From positions 62,001-126,000 of the forward strand of contig NZ_JARCJD010000013.1 of the NCBI RefSeq assembly GCF_028890115.1: a stretch of DNA of 64,000 nucleotides, written 5' to 3'. The notes beneath the pieces are model-generated. The model worked only from the letters and a program-made list of their open reading frames with translations. It had not been told where the DNA came from and made no database searches. The stretch is from Phaeobacter sp. QD34_24. GTDB taxonomy: Bacteria > Pseudomonadota > Alphaproteobacteria > Rhodobacterales > Rhodobacteraceae. This document shows positions 17,700 to 25,072 of this stretch, piece after piece. The number at the start of each line of letters is the position of its first letter. Position 1 is the first letter of the stretch. The translations under genes were made by a program, and so were the position numbers.

Positions 17700-18563
17700 T
17701 CAAACCATGAACTGGGTTTCTGTGTCAGAAACCGGGCGCTCCCGCGCGGCGGCGATCCTCTTGCGATGGCCTTCGCCCCTTGGGCCCAGCGCCGGGCTTT
17801 GCCCGGCGCTGGGCCCAAGGCTGTCAGGGGGCAGGGGCGCAGCCGCTGCATCCCGCAGGCGCGGGAGCCCTCGCGGCATGTTGTCGGGGGCCGCGCCGAC
17901 CCTGTGGCGGTCGGCATTCTGTGTCGAAACCTCGACCAAGGGTGCGCGCGGCGCGGGCTGCGTGATCTGCCACTGGCGCGGCGGCTGGGCGCGGGCGCGC
18001 AATCGTCCTAGCTGCCAACACCGATGGCCTCCATGATGGGCAGGCTGCATGGACCAGCGGCTTTCGATCCCCTGGGCGCCGCCGTCGCCCGGTGTCAGCA
18101 AGAGACCCAGTGGCGGCAACCCGTCCAGGGCCGGGGCAGCACCTGCCGCTGCGGCCAGATGCAGGCGGCGGACCGGGGCGATCGCTGGAGGGGCAGGGAG
18201 TTCGGCCACCACAAGCGGCGCGCCGCCGCTGCGCAGGGCCTCTTCCATGACCCATAGGACATCGTCGCCTCGGGACGGGGTAATCCACAGGAACCGGGCC
18301 GGATCTGCGAAGTCGCAGATCCCGTCGGGGTTCAGATGGGCGCGCTCCTGCGGGGAGGCGATCCACACCACGGGTCCCTGTGTCACACCAGCGAGCCATA
18401 GGGCAAAACTGCACCGCGCCCGCCCGCAGGCTTCATGCGCCCGTCCCCGCAGCAGGGAGATGGATTTCAGCAGGGTCAGGCTGCCCGAGTGCTGCCGTTG
18501 GCGGGGCAGGGATAGGGCGTGACCGGCTGCCAGAAGGCGGGAGGCATTGGGATGAATCGACAT
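17700..18563 (-). CDS. imuA: ImuA-like SOS protein (orphan, altered C-terminus)
   Basis: ImuA proteins are RecA-related accessory factors that work with ImuB and DnaE2 in damage-induced mutagenesis. Residues ~1-230 fit that family: VVWIASP, DDVLWVMEEALRSGG, and the CWQLGRLRARAQPPRQWQI segment seen near the end of the fold. A LexA box lies just upstream. The start is uncertain: the ATG read from 18578 abuts the operator, so the next one, read from 18563, is preferred. The last ~55 codons fall in a palindromic repeat element. No imuB or dnaE2 follows; the next gene is an MFS transporter, so this may be a relic. Confidence 0.65.
   Translation of the reverse strand: MSIHPNASRLLAAGHALSLPRQRQHSGSLTLLKSISLLRGRAHEACGRARCSFALWLAGVTQGPVVWIASPQERAHLNPDGICDFADPARFLWITPSRGDDVLWVMEEALRSGGAPLVVAELPAPPAIAPVRRLHLAAAAGAAPALDGLPPLGLLLTPGDGGAQGIESRWSMQPAHHGGHRCWQLGRLRARAQPPRQWQITQPAPRAPLVEVSTQNADRHRVGAAPDNMPRGLPRLRDAAAAPLPPDSLGPSAGQSPALGPRGEGHRKRIAAARERPVSDTETQFMV
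17738..17868. repeat. Composite palindromic element, copy 1
   Basis: The element is 131 bp long, bounded by GCTCCCGCGC (17738-17747) and its exact inverse GCGCGGGAGC (17859-17868). At its centre a perfect 20-bp inverted repeat, starting CCTTGGGCCC, flanks a 3-nt loop (17778-17820). A second copy with identical ends lies at 20924-21057. It covers the 3' end of the imuA-like gene. There is no T-run, so it is not a plain terminator. It resembles a MITE or REP-type repeat. Confidence 0.85.
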
Positions 18564-18578
18564 GAGGCAAGCTAGCAT

Positions 18579-18593
18579 GTTCGCTATTTGTTC
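18579..18593 (-). promoter_or_regulatory. LexA (SOS) box
   Basis: The plus strand reads GTTC-GCTATTT-GTTC, an exact match to the alphaproteobacterial LexA direct repeat GTTC-N7-GTTC. It lies 16 bp upstream of the preferred imuA start, a typical operator position, and indicates DNA-damage control. Confidence 0.85.
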
Positions 18594-18667
18594 TCAATGG
18601 TGCTTGAGTGTTGCTTGGGGTGGGCAGCTGCACCTGACCGGCTCTGCTGCCCAGTCCGAAATGCAAA

Positions 18668-19069
18668 TTAGCTGTCGCGGGGCACCACGGGGCCGCCCTC
18701 TTCGACCCATTTGGTGAAGCCGCCTTCCAGATGCAGGACCGGGGCCAGCCCCATCTCCGTGGCTGCGCGGGCGCTCAGCGCCGACCGCCAGGCGCTGGCG
18801 CAGTAGAAGACATAGGTCTTGTCCTGATTGAAGACCGGTTTGTGGTAGGGGCTTTCGGGGTCGATCCAGAACTCCAGCATGCCACGCGGGCAGGAGAAGG
18901 CGCCGGGGATCATGCCGGAGCGTTGCAGCTCACGGATGTCGCGCAGGTCCACGAAGACATAGGCCTCGTCCTGGGCCTTTTCCTTGGCCTCTGCCACGGA
19001 TATGGTGTCAACCACGGCATTGGCTTCGGCGAGCAGGGCTTTGATGCCCTTGGTGATGGTCTGCGGCAT
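18668..19069 (-). CDS. Rhodanese-like sulfurtransferase (paralogue 1)
   Basis: This is a single-domain rhodanese of 133 aa. The active-site loop is YCASAWRS, with the catalytic Cys that carries persulfide sulfur; the FVDLRDIREL and GAFSCPRGMLEFWIDPESPY blocks are also conserved. A clear ribosome site (GGGAGAG) precedes the ATG read from 19069. It is cytoplasmic, with no signal. It shares over half its residues with the next upstream gene and was probably produced by tandem duplication. The substrate is unknown. Confidence 0.92.
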   Translation of the reverse strand: MPQTITKGIKALLAEANAVVDTISVAEAKEKAQDEAYVFVDLRDIRELQRSGMIPGAFSCPRGMLEFWIDPESPYHKPVFNQDKTYVFYCASAWRSALSARAATEMGLAPVLHLEGGFTKWVEEGGPVVPRDS

Positions 19070-19168
19070 GAGGCTCTCCCGGTATCGGTTTTGCGGGAGG
19101 CTCTTCTATTTTTGCGGCTTCGGCAAGGCCACGAAGGGGAAGATGGCGCAGGGCTGGTCGGTTGCAGC

Positions 19169-19202
19169 AAAAAGCCCCGGCTGTCCAAGGAAGGCCGGGG
19201 CG
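19169..19202 (-). terminator. Terminator after rhodanese paralogue 2
   Basis: On the minus strand GCCCCGGC and GCCGGGGC form an 8-bp stem followed by TTTTTGC. It separates the two rhodanese genes, so each probably has its own transcript. Confidence 0.85.
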
Positions 19203-19247
19203 GAAGACCGATGGATCAGGGGCGCTAGGTGCGCCTTGCGGGCGGGT

Positions 19248-19649
19248 TCACCATTTCACCGGAGAAAGTGCACCGCCGCCTTGCATCCAGGCATCCAGTC
19301 CACCCTCCAGGTGGCGCACATCGGGCAGGCCCATGTCGAGTGCTGCCTTGGCCGCCAGGGCCGAACGCCAGCCGTTGTCGCAATAGAAGACGAACAGTTT
19401 CTCGCGGCCGAAGACCTCCTTGTAATAGGGGCTTTCGGGGTCGATCCAGAATTCCAGCATGCCACGTGGGCAGGAGAATGCGCCGGGGATGACGCCAGTC
19501 CGGTAAAGCTCGCGAATGTCACGCAGATCGACGAATTGGGTGTGACTTTGGCTCAGAAGCGCCTGCGCTTCCTCGATATCGACATGTTGAACCACGGCAT
19601 TGGATTCGGCGACAAGAACCTTGAAACTCTTTTTGGTAGTGAATGTCAT
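19248..19649 (-). CDS. Rhodanese-like sulfurtransferase (paralogue 2)
   Basis: This is a 133-aa single-domain rhodanese with active-site loop YCDNGWRS. It shares the FVDLRDIREL and GAFSCPRGMLEFWIDPESPY blocks with the paralogue at 18668-19069. The different residues beside the catalytic Cys (DNG against ASA) suggest a changed substrate or acceptor. GGAG about 8 nt before the ATG read from 19649 supports the start. It is divergent from an aldo/keto reductase gene across a 207-bp region that must hold both promoters. Confidence 0.92.
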   Translation of the reverse strand: MTFTTKKSFKVLVAESNAVVQHVDIEEAQALLSQSHTQFVDLRDIRELYRTGVIPGAFSCPRGMLEFWIDPESPYYKEVFGREKLFVFYCDNGWRSALAAKAALDMGLPDVRHLEGGLDAWMQGGGALSPVKW

Positions 19650-19856
19650 AACGGGCTCCTTCCGTGCTGATGTTGCAGTTGTCGGGGTCCTTAAACGTGT
19701 CCTTTCTGTGACTTCGGTCTTGGACTTGGATCTGTGTTAGCGTCATCATCATGGCGGCACGCATGGCGATGCGTAAAGGACACCTTGGCATAGGGTTGCA
19801 CTCCTTTGGGTCAGGAGTAGGTTCTTTCGGGAAATGACAAACAGGGATTGCGCGAT

Positions 19857-20900
19857 ATGAAAATGAACCCTTTGGGCCGTACCGGTATGATGGTCTCCGA
19901 ATTGTGTCTGGGTACCATGACCTTTGGCACCCAGACCAGTGAGGCCGATGCCCATGCCCAGATCGACATGGCGCTGGCGGCAGGCGTCAATTTTGTCGAT
20001 ACCGCCGAAATGTACCCGGTAAACCCGGTCAGCAAGGAGACGGTGGGCGACAGCGAGGCGATCATCGGCAACTGGAACGAAAAGACCGGGCGACGCAGCG
20101 ACTACATCCTGGCCACCAAACACTCAGGCGAGGGGCTGGCGGCGGTGCGTGACGGGGAGGCGATCTCGTCAAAGACCATCGCGCCGACGATTGAAGGCTC
20201 ACTGAAGCGTCTCAAGACCGACTACATCGATCTTTACCAGTTCCACTGGCCCAACCGCGGTAGCTACATGTTCCGCAAGAACTGGAGCTATGACCCTTCC
20301 GGGCAGAACCGGGAAGAGACCCTAGCCAATATGGAGGACTGCCTGGAGGCGCTGCAGGCCCAGGTGGACAAGGGCAATATCCGCGCTTTTGGCCTTAGCA
20401 ACGAAAGCGCCTGGGGCACTGCGCAATGGCTGCGGCTTTCCGAGGAAAAGGGCCATCCACGGGTGGCCTCGATCCAGAACGAGTATTCGCTCCTGTGCCG
20501 GATGTATGACACGGATCTGGCCGAACTCAGCGTGAACGAGGATGTGGGGCTGATGGCCTTTTCCCCCCTGGCGACGGGCTTGCTCACCGGCAAGTATCAG
20601 AACGGCGCAGTGCCTGAGGCATCGCGCAAGACGTTGAACCCGGACCTGGGCGGGCGCCATTCGCCGCGCGTCTATGATGCTGTGGATGCCTATCTTGCGA
20701 TCGCGCGCAAACACGGTCTGGATCCGGTGCACATGGCGCTGGCCTGGTGCCGCACGCGTCCCTTCATGGCCTCCGCCATTTTCGGGGCGACCACCGTGCC
20801 GCAGCTGGAACATGCGTTGCGCTCGGTTGAGGTCACGCTGACCCCGGAAATCCTGGAAGAGATCGACGCAGCCCACCGGGCGCATCCGATGCCTTACTGA
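19857..20900 (+). CDS. Aldo/keto reductase (Tas-like)
   Basis: The 347-aa cytoplasmic NADPH-dependent oxidoreductase has the AKR catalytic set: Asp in NFVDTAEMY, Tyr in the same segment, Lys in ATKHSG, and His in YQFHWPNR. The C-terminal cofactor-binding region ends FGATTVPQLEHAL. Length and motifs match the Tas/YajO-like group. The ATG at 19857 is preferred over an in-frame TTG nine bases earlier because of the CAGGGA site. The substrate is unknown; it is divergent from rhodanese paralogue 2. Confidence 0.9.
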   Translation: MKMNPLGRTGMMVSELCLGTMTFGTQTSEADAHAQIDMALAAGVNFVDTAEMYPVNPVSKETVGDSEAIIGNWNEKTGRRSDYILATKHSGEGLAAVRDGEAISSKTIAPTIEGSLKRLKTDYIDLYQFHWPNRGSYMFRKNWSYDPSGQNREETLANMEDCLEALQAQVDKGNIRAFGLSNESAWGTAQWLRLSEEKGHPRVASIQNEYSLLCRMYDTDLAELSVNEDVGLMAFSPLATGLLTGKYQNGAVPEASRKTLNPDLGGRHSPRVYDAVDAYLAIARKHGLDPVHMALAWCRTRPFMASAIFGATTVPQLEHALRSVEVTLTPEILEEIDAAHRAHPMPY

Positions 20901-20923
20901 CGTGCCGGAACCAGCAGGCGAGT

Positions 20924-21057
20924 GCTCCCGCGCCCGCAGGTGCATCGGCTGATGCCGATACCCCTTGGCGGCCTTGGGCCAGGCTCGGCGCGTAGGCGCC
21001 GAGCCTGGCCCAAGGGGCCGATGTCGCATGACACATGTGACAAGGCTGCGCGGGAGC
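20924..21057. repeat. Composite palindromic element, copy 2
   Basis: This 134-bp element has the same 10-bp ends as copy 1: GCTCCCGCGC (20924-20933) and GCGCGGGAGC (21048-21057). A perfect 20-bp inverted repeat with a GTAG loop lies in the centre (20972-21015); its arm begins CCTTGGGCC, as in copy 1, but then diverges. Smaller hairpins flank the centre. It lies between the convergent aldo/keto reductase and GlxA-type regulator genes and has no T-run. Confidence 0.88.
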
Positions 21058-21128
21058 GCGACGGCTCATGGCTGGAGCTACATTTCGCCGGGCGATACAT
21101 CCGTCACGCTTGACGGAGCGGATCTGCC

Positions 21129-22163
21129 TCAATGCGCGATTGGGCGATGGCTTTCACTGCCAGTGCCTTGTGCAGAATAGCTGGCCGACTGCGCGTCATT
21201 GCGCGCCATGCGCAGATCGCGGGCCGAGGTGCCATGGGCCAGCCGGAATGCGCGGGCAAAGCTTGACTGCGAGGTAAAGCCCGTTGCCATGGCCACATCC
21301 ATCAGCGGCAGGTCCGTATCTGTCACCAGGCGGCGCGCCTCGGCCAGACGCAGCTGCAGGTAGTGATCCTGTGGCGTCGTGTTGAGGCGCAGACGGAACT
21401 GTTGCTGCAGGCTGCGCGGGCTGGTGCCAAGGGTCTCGGCGATCCGGGCCAGGGGCATCGGCTCGTCCAGGGCCGCCTCCATCAGGGCATTGGCCTTGGC
21501 GGTGATCGCATTGTGCTTGTGCCCGCCCAGGCGGCTTTGCGGACGTGGCGCGCTGCTCGGACCATCATAGAGGAACAGCCCGGCCACGCGGGCGGCAAAT
21601 CCGGCGCCGTGGCGGGCGCTGATGATATGCAGCATCATCTCGATCGCAGGGGTGGCGCCGCCCGAGGTGAGCCGCCCGTCAGAGACGGTGAAGCGATCGC
21701 TGCGGCAATCCACATCGGGAAAACGGGCCGAGAAATTCTCCAGATCCTCCCAATGGGTGGTGGCGGGGTGATCGTCCAGCAGCCTTGCCTCGGCCATCAG
21801 CCAGGGGCCACCGTCAATGCCCGCAATGGTGGCGCCGGTGGCCGCGATCCGGCGCAGCCCCGCCAGCAGGCTGGGGGTGGCGTGGCGTGCCAGCTGGAAT
21901 CCTGCGACCACGATCAACAGATCGCAGCCCTCCAACCGCGACAGCGGCGTCGTCGGCACTGTCAGGCCGCTGGTCAGCATCGGCGCCTCGCCGGTTGCGC
22001 TGATATAGTCCCAGTCAAAGGCGCAGCGCCCGGCCAGCCGGTTGGCCGCCCGCATCGGATCGACCGCCGCCGCGAAGGAGAGCGTGTTGCATTCGTCCAG
22101 CACCAGGACCGCGCATTTCAGCGGGCGATGCTCGGGCTGCAGGATGTTTTTCGCGGATTTCAT
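21129..22163 (-). CDS. GlxA/CdhR-type AraC transcriptional regulator
   Basis: The 344-aa protein has an N-terminal class I glutamine-amidotransferase-like (DJ-1/PfpI) domain (residues ~15-190), including GCDLLIVVAGF and GIDGGPWLMA. A C-terminal AraC helix-turn-helix pair follows (~220-325), with ARIAETLGTSPRSLQQQFR and DVAMATGFTSQSSFARAFR. This is the architecture of CdhR, the carnitine catabolism activator of pseudomonads. It is divergent from a BKACE and carnitine dehydrogenase cluster, so I infer that it responds to carnitine. The ATG read from 22163 gives a family-like N-terminus. Confidence 0.88.
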   Translation of the reverse strand: MKSAKNILQPEHRPLKCAVLVLDECNTLSFAAAVDPMRAANRLAGRCAFDWDYISATGEAPMLTSGLTVPTTPLSRLEGCDLLIVVAGFQLARHATPSLLAGLRRIAATGATIAGIDGGPWLMAEARLLDDHPATTHWEDLENFSARFPDVDCRSDRFTVSDGRLTSGGATPAIEMMLHIISARHGAGFAARVAGLFLYDGPSSAPRPQSRLGGHKHNAITAKANALMEAALDEPMPLARIAETLGTSPRSLQQQFRLRLNTTPQDHYLQLRLAEARRLVTDTDLPLMDVAMATGFTSQSSFARAFRLAHGTSARDLRMARNDAQSASYSAQGTGSESHRPIAH

Positions 22164-22298
22164 CAAGTGGGATTCGCTTTGCGTCAACTGTTGGCTCACA
22201 GGCTGAGGCACAGTAGAGGTCAAGGCAAACAGGAATCTGGGGGGGAGTCTGGGGATAACCCAAGGCAAAACCCTGTACATCGAGGGGAAAACAAAAAC
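22164..22298. promoter_or_regulatory. Divergent promoter region of the carnitine cluster
   Basis: This 135-bp gap separates the regulator from the catabolic operon and must hold both promoters. I saw no palindrome long enough to name as the operator. GAGGGG before the BKACE start is its ribosome site. Confidence 0.5.
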
Positions 22299-23216
22299 AT
22301 GCCTCTGACCATGAACCGCGACGTCTTCATCACCTGCGCCGTCACCGGATCGGGCGGCACCCAGGACCGCAGCCCGCATGTGCCCCGCTCGCCTGAGCAG
22401 ATCGCCGAAAGCGCCATCGCGGCGGCCAAGGCGGGCGCTGCCGTGGTGCACTGCCATGTACGCGATCCCGAAACCGGCGCACCCAGCCGCGATCTGGGGC
22501 TTTACCGAGAAGTCACCGACCGGATCCGCGACAGCGACACCGATGTGGTCCTGAACCTGACTGCAGGCATGGGCGGCGATATCGTCTTCGGCGACGTGGA
22601 AAACCCGCTGCCGGTCAAGGAGGCCGGGACCGACATGATCGGCGCCACCGCCCGCATGGCCCATGTGGCCGAGTGCCTGCCCGAGATCTGTACGCTCGAC
22701 TGTGGCACCATGAACTTTGCCGAGGCCGATTACGTGATGACCAACACCCCCGGCATGCTGCGCGCCATGGGGCAGATGATGACGGACCTGGGCGTGAAGC
22801 CCGAGATCGAAGCCTTTGACACCGGCCATCTTTGGTTCGCCAAAGAGCTGGTAAAAGAAGGCATCCTGACCAGCCCCGCACTGGTACAGCTCTGCATGGG
22901 GGTGCCCTGGGGCGCGCCCAATGATCTCAACACCTTCATGGCGATGGTCAACAACGTGCCGGGTGATTGGGACTGGTCGGCCTTCTCGCTCGGGCGCGAT
23001 CAGATGGCCTATGTGGCGGCCTCGGTCCTGGCGGGCGGCAATGTGCGCGTCGGCCTTGAGGACAACCTCTGGCTGGAAAAAGGCGTTCTGGCCGAGAACT
23101 GGCAGCTGGTGGAACGCGCTGGCACCATCATCGAGAATATGGGCGCCCGGGTGATCGGCGCCGCCGAGGTGCGTGAGCAGCTGGGCCTGGTGAAACGCGC
23201 ACCGGTGGCGAAGTGA
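22299..23216 (+). CDS. BKACE enzyme, probable 3-dehydrocarnitine cleavage
   Basis: Beta-keto acid cleavage enzymes (DUF849) react a beta-keto acid with acetyl-CoA. The carnitine member converts 3-dehydrocarnitine into betainyl-CoA and acetoacetate. The 305-aa product has the zinc-binding VVHCHVRDP segment near residue 50, LNLTAGMGGDI, and a C-terminal GLEDNLWLEKG loop. The assignment of substrate comes from its neighbours: a CdhR-type regulator upstream and carnitine dehydrogenase fused to a thioesterase downstream. Its stop overlaps the next gene by GTGA. Confidence 0.9.
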   Translation: MPLTMNRDVFITCAVTGSGGTQDRSPHVPRSPEQIAESAIAAAKAGAAVVHCHVRDPETGAPSRDLGLYREVTDRIRDSDTDVVLNLTAGMGGDIVFGDVENPLPVKEAGTDMIGATARMAHVAECLPEICTLDCGTMNFAEADYVMTNTPGMLRAMGQMMTDLGVKPEIEAFDTGHLWFAKELVKEGILTSPALVQLCMGVPWGAPNDLNTFMAMVNNVPGDWDWSAFSLGRDQMAYVAASVLAGGNVRVGLEDNLWLEKGVLAENWQLVERAGTIIENMGARVIGAAEVREQLGLVKRAPVAK

Positions 23217-23593
23217 TCCGCAAAGCCCTGGCCATAGCCGCTCTGATCGGTGCCCCCTTCGCGGTAAATGCGGAGGACGCCCCCCTCTGGGAGGGCTATT
23301 GGGCGCGCAATGCCGCCTGGTGCGCCAAGGCCGGAGAGGTCGGGGAGGGCACCCCCGATTGGTATGGCCTTGACGGGCTGTTCGGATTGGAATGGAGCTG
23401 TGACATCAAGGGCGTCGAGGCAGTGGGTGTGGGCAATAGCTGGTCCTTGCAGTTGCAGTGTCTGGATGCCGGATACGCATACAACGATGCGCAGATCTTT
23501 CTGGTGACACCGGAGGATCGCCTGCTGGTGATCGGTGAGACCGGTGTCATGGCGAACCTGGTGCGCTGTATGAAATTGGAGAAAACAGAATGA
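23213..23593 (+). CDS. Unknown secreted protein in the carnitine operon
   Basis: A 126-aa product starts at a GTG that overlaps the BKACE stop and ends overlapping the carnitine dehydrogenase start (ATGA). It is therefore coupled on both sides. It has a short signal peptide (residues ~4-20, ending NAEDA). The mature part contains four cysteines (WCAKAG, SCDIK, QCLDAG, RCMKLE), which could form two disulfides in the periplasm. I do not recognise the family. A secreted protein between two cytoplasmic enzymes of one pathway is odd and may link to substrate capture. Confidence 0.8.
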   Translation: MIRKALAIAALIGAPFAVNAEDAPLWEGYWARNAAWCAKAGEVGEGTPDWYGLDGLFGLEWSCDIKGVEAVGVGNSWSLQLQCLDAGYAYNDAQIFLVTPEDRLLVIGETGVMANLVRCMKLEKTE

Positions 23594-25062
23594 AAACAGC
23601 AGCAATCATCGGCGGTGGCGTCATCGGTGGCGGATGGGCCGCGCGGTTCTTGTTGAACGGCTGGAACGTACGGGTCTTTGATCCCGATCCCGAGGCTGAG
23701 CGCAAGATTGCCGAGGTTCTGGGTAACGCGCGCCGGTCCCTGCCGGGCCTTGGCAACGTGGCACTGCCCGCCGAAGGCGCGCTGTCTTTCCACCCCACCA
23801 TTGCGGAGGCGGTGGCGGGCGCATCTTGGGTGCAGGAAAGCGTGCCGGAACGCCTGGATCTGAAGCAGAAGGTCTACGCCGAGCTGCAGGATCACGTGGC
23901 GCGCGGCGCGGTGATCGGATCCTCCACCTCGGGCTACAAGCCCTCGCAATTGCAGGACGGTTTCACGAACGCCGCGCAGATCGTTGTCGCGCATCCCTTC
24001 AACCCGGTCTACCTGCTGCCGCTGGTCGAGGTGGTCACCACTGAGGCGAACACACCTGAGGTGATCGACAAGGCCAAGGAGATCATCTCTGGCATCGGCA
24101 TGTATCCCCTGCATCTGAAAAAGGAAATCGACGCCCATGTGGCGGATCGCTTCCTTGAAGCCGTTTGGCGCGAGGCGCTGTGGCTGGTCAAGGACGGCAT
24201 CGCCACCACCGAGGAAATCGACAACGCGATCCGCTATGGCTTTGGCATCCGCTGGGCGCAGATGGGCCTGTTCGAGACCTACCGGGTGGCGGGCGGCGAA
24301 GCGGGCATGAAGCACTTCCTGGCCCAGTTCGGGCCGTGCCTCACCTGGCCCTGGACCAAGCTGATGGATGTGCCCGAATTCAATGACGAGCTTGTCGATC
24401 TGATCGCGGGCCAGTCCGATGCGCAGTCGGGCAAGCACTCCATTCGCGAGCTGGAACGGATCCGCGATGACAACCTGGTCGGCATGATGCGGGCGCTGGG
24501 CAATACCAACTGGGGGGCGGGCGCGCTTCAGAACGCCCATGACAAGGCGCGCGAAGGCGCCATGGGTCTTGCCAATACCGTGGCAGAGATCAGCGATCCC
24601 TCGCAGCCGGTGCTGACGCTCAATCGTGTCGTGCCGCTGGATTGGACCGACTACAACGGCCATATGACCGAAAGCCGCTACCTGGATGCCTTTGCCCAGT
24701 CCACCGACCGGCTGATGGCGATCATCGGCTGCGATGCGGACTATATCGCCTCGGGTGGCAGTTTCTTCACTGCCGAGACGCACATTCGCCATATCGACGA
24801 GGTGCACGCAGGCCATCCCATTCAGGTGAAGACCCGCGTCATCATGGCCGAGGGCAAGAAGATGCACCTGTGGCATGAGATGTACGAGGGCGAGCGCCTT
24901 TTGGCGACCGGGGAGCATATGTTGTTGCATGTGGACCTGAGCACCCGCCGCTCTGCCCCGCCTGCGCCGCATCTGGCCGAAAACCTTGCCACGCTGGCAC
25001 GCGCCCATGCGGAACTGCCCGCGCCCGAGGGGCTGGGCCGAGCCATCGGCGCACCGCGTTAG
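23590..25062 (+). CDS. lcdH: Carnitine 3-dehydrogenase fused to betainyl-CoA thioesterase
   Basis: This 490-aa fusion has an N-terminal 3-hydroxyacyl-CoA-dehydrogenase-like domain (residues ~1-320) with the NAD motif GGGVIGGGWAARF and the HPFNPVYLLPLVEVV catalytic segment. A C-terminal hot-dog thioesterase follows (~335-475) with LDWTDYNGHM. The first domain oxidises L-carnitine to 3-dehydrocarnitine; the second would release glycine betaine from the betainyl-CoA made by the preceding BKACE. Such fusions are known in carnitine degraders. The start at 23590 overlaps the upstream stop. Confidence 0.92.
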   Translation: MKTAAIIGGGVIGGGWAARFLLNGWNVRVFDPDPEAERKIAEVLGNARRSLPGLGNVALPAEGALSFHPTIAEAVAGASWVQESVPERLDLKQKVYAELQDHVARGAVIGSSTSGYKPSQLQDGFTNAAQIVVAHPFNPVYLLPLVEVVTTEANTPEVIDKAKEIISGIGMYPLHLKKEIDAHVADRFLEAVWREALWLVKDGIATTEEIDNAIRYGFGIRWAQMGLFETYRVAGGEAGMKHFLAQFGPCLTWPWTKLMDVPEFNDELVDLIAGQSDAQSGKHSIRELERIRDDNLVGMMRALGNTNWGAGALQNAHDKAREGAMGLANTVAEISDPSQPVLTLNRVVPLDWTDYNGHMTESRYLDAFAQSTDRLMAIIGCDADYIASGGSFFTAETHIRHIDEVHAGHPIQVKTRVIMAEGKKMHLWHEMYEGERLLATGEHMLLHVDLSTRRSAPPAPHLAENLATLARAHAELPAPEGLGRAIGAPR

Positions 25063-25072
25063 GTCCGGCGCT

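Noticed and set aside
17778-17820. Central hairpin of repeat copy 1 as an ordinary transcription terminator
   Set aside because: The 20-bp stem has no T-run on either side, lies within a reading frame, and is part of a larger element with matching termini.
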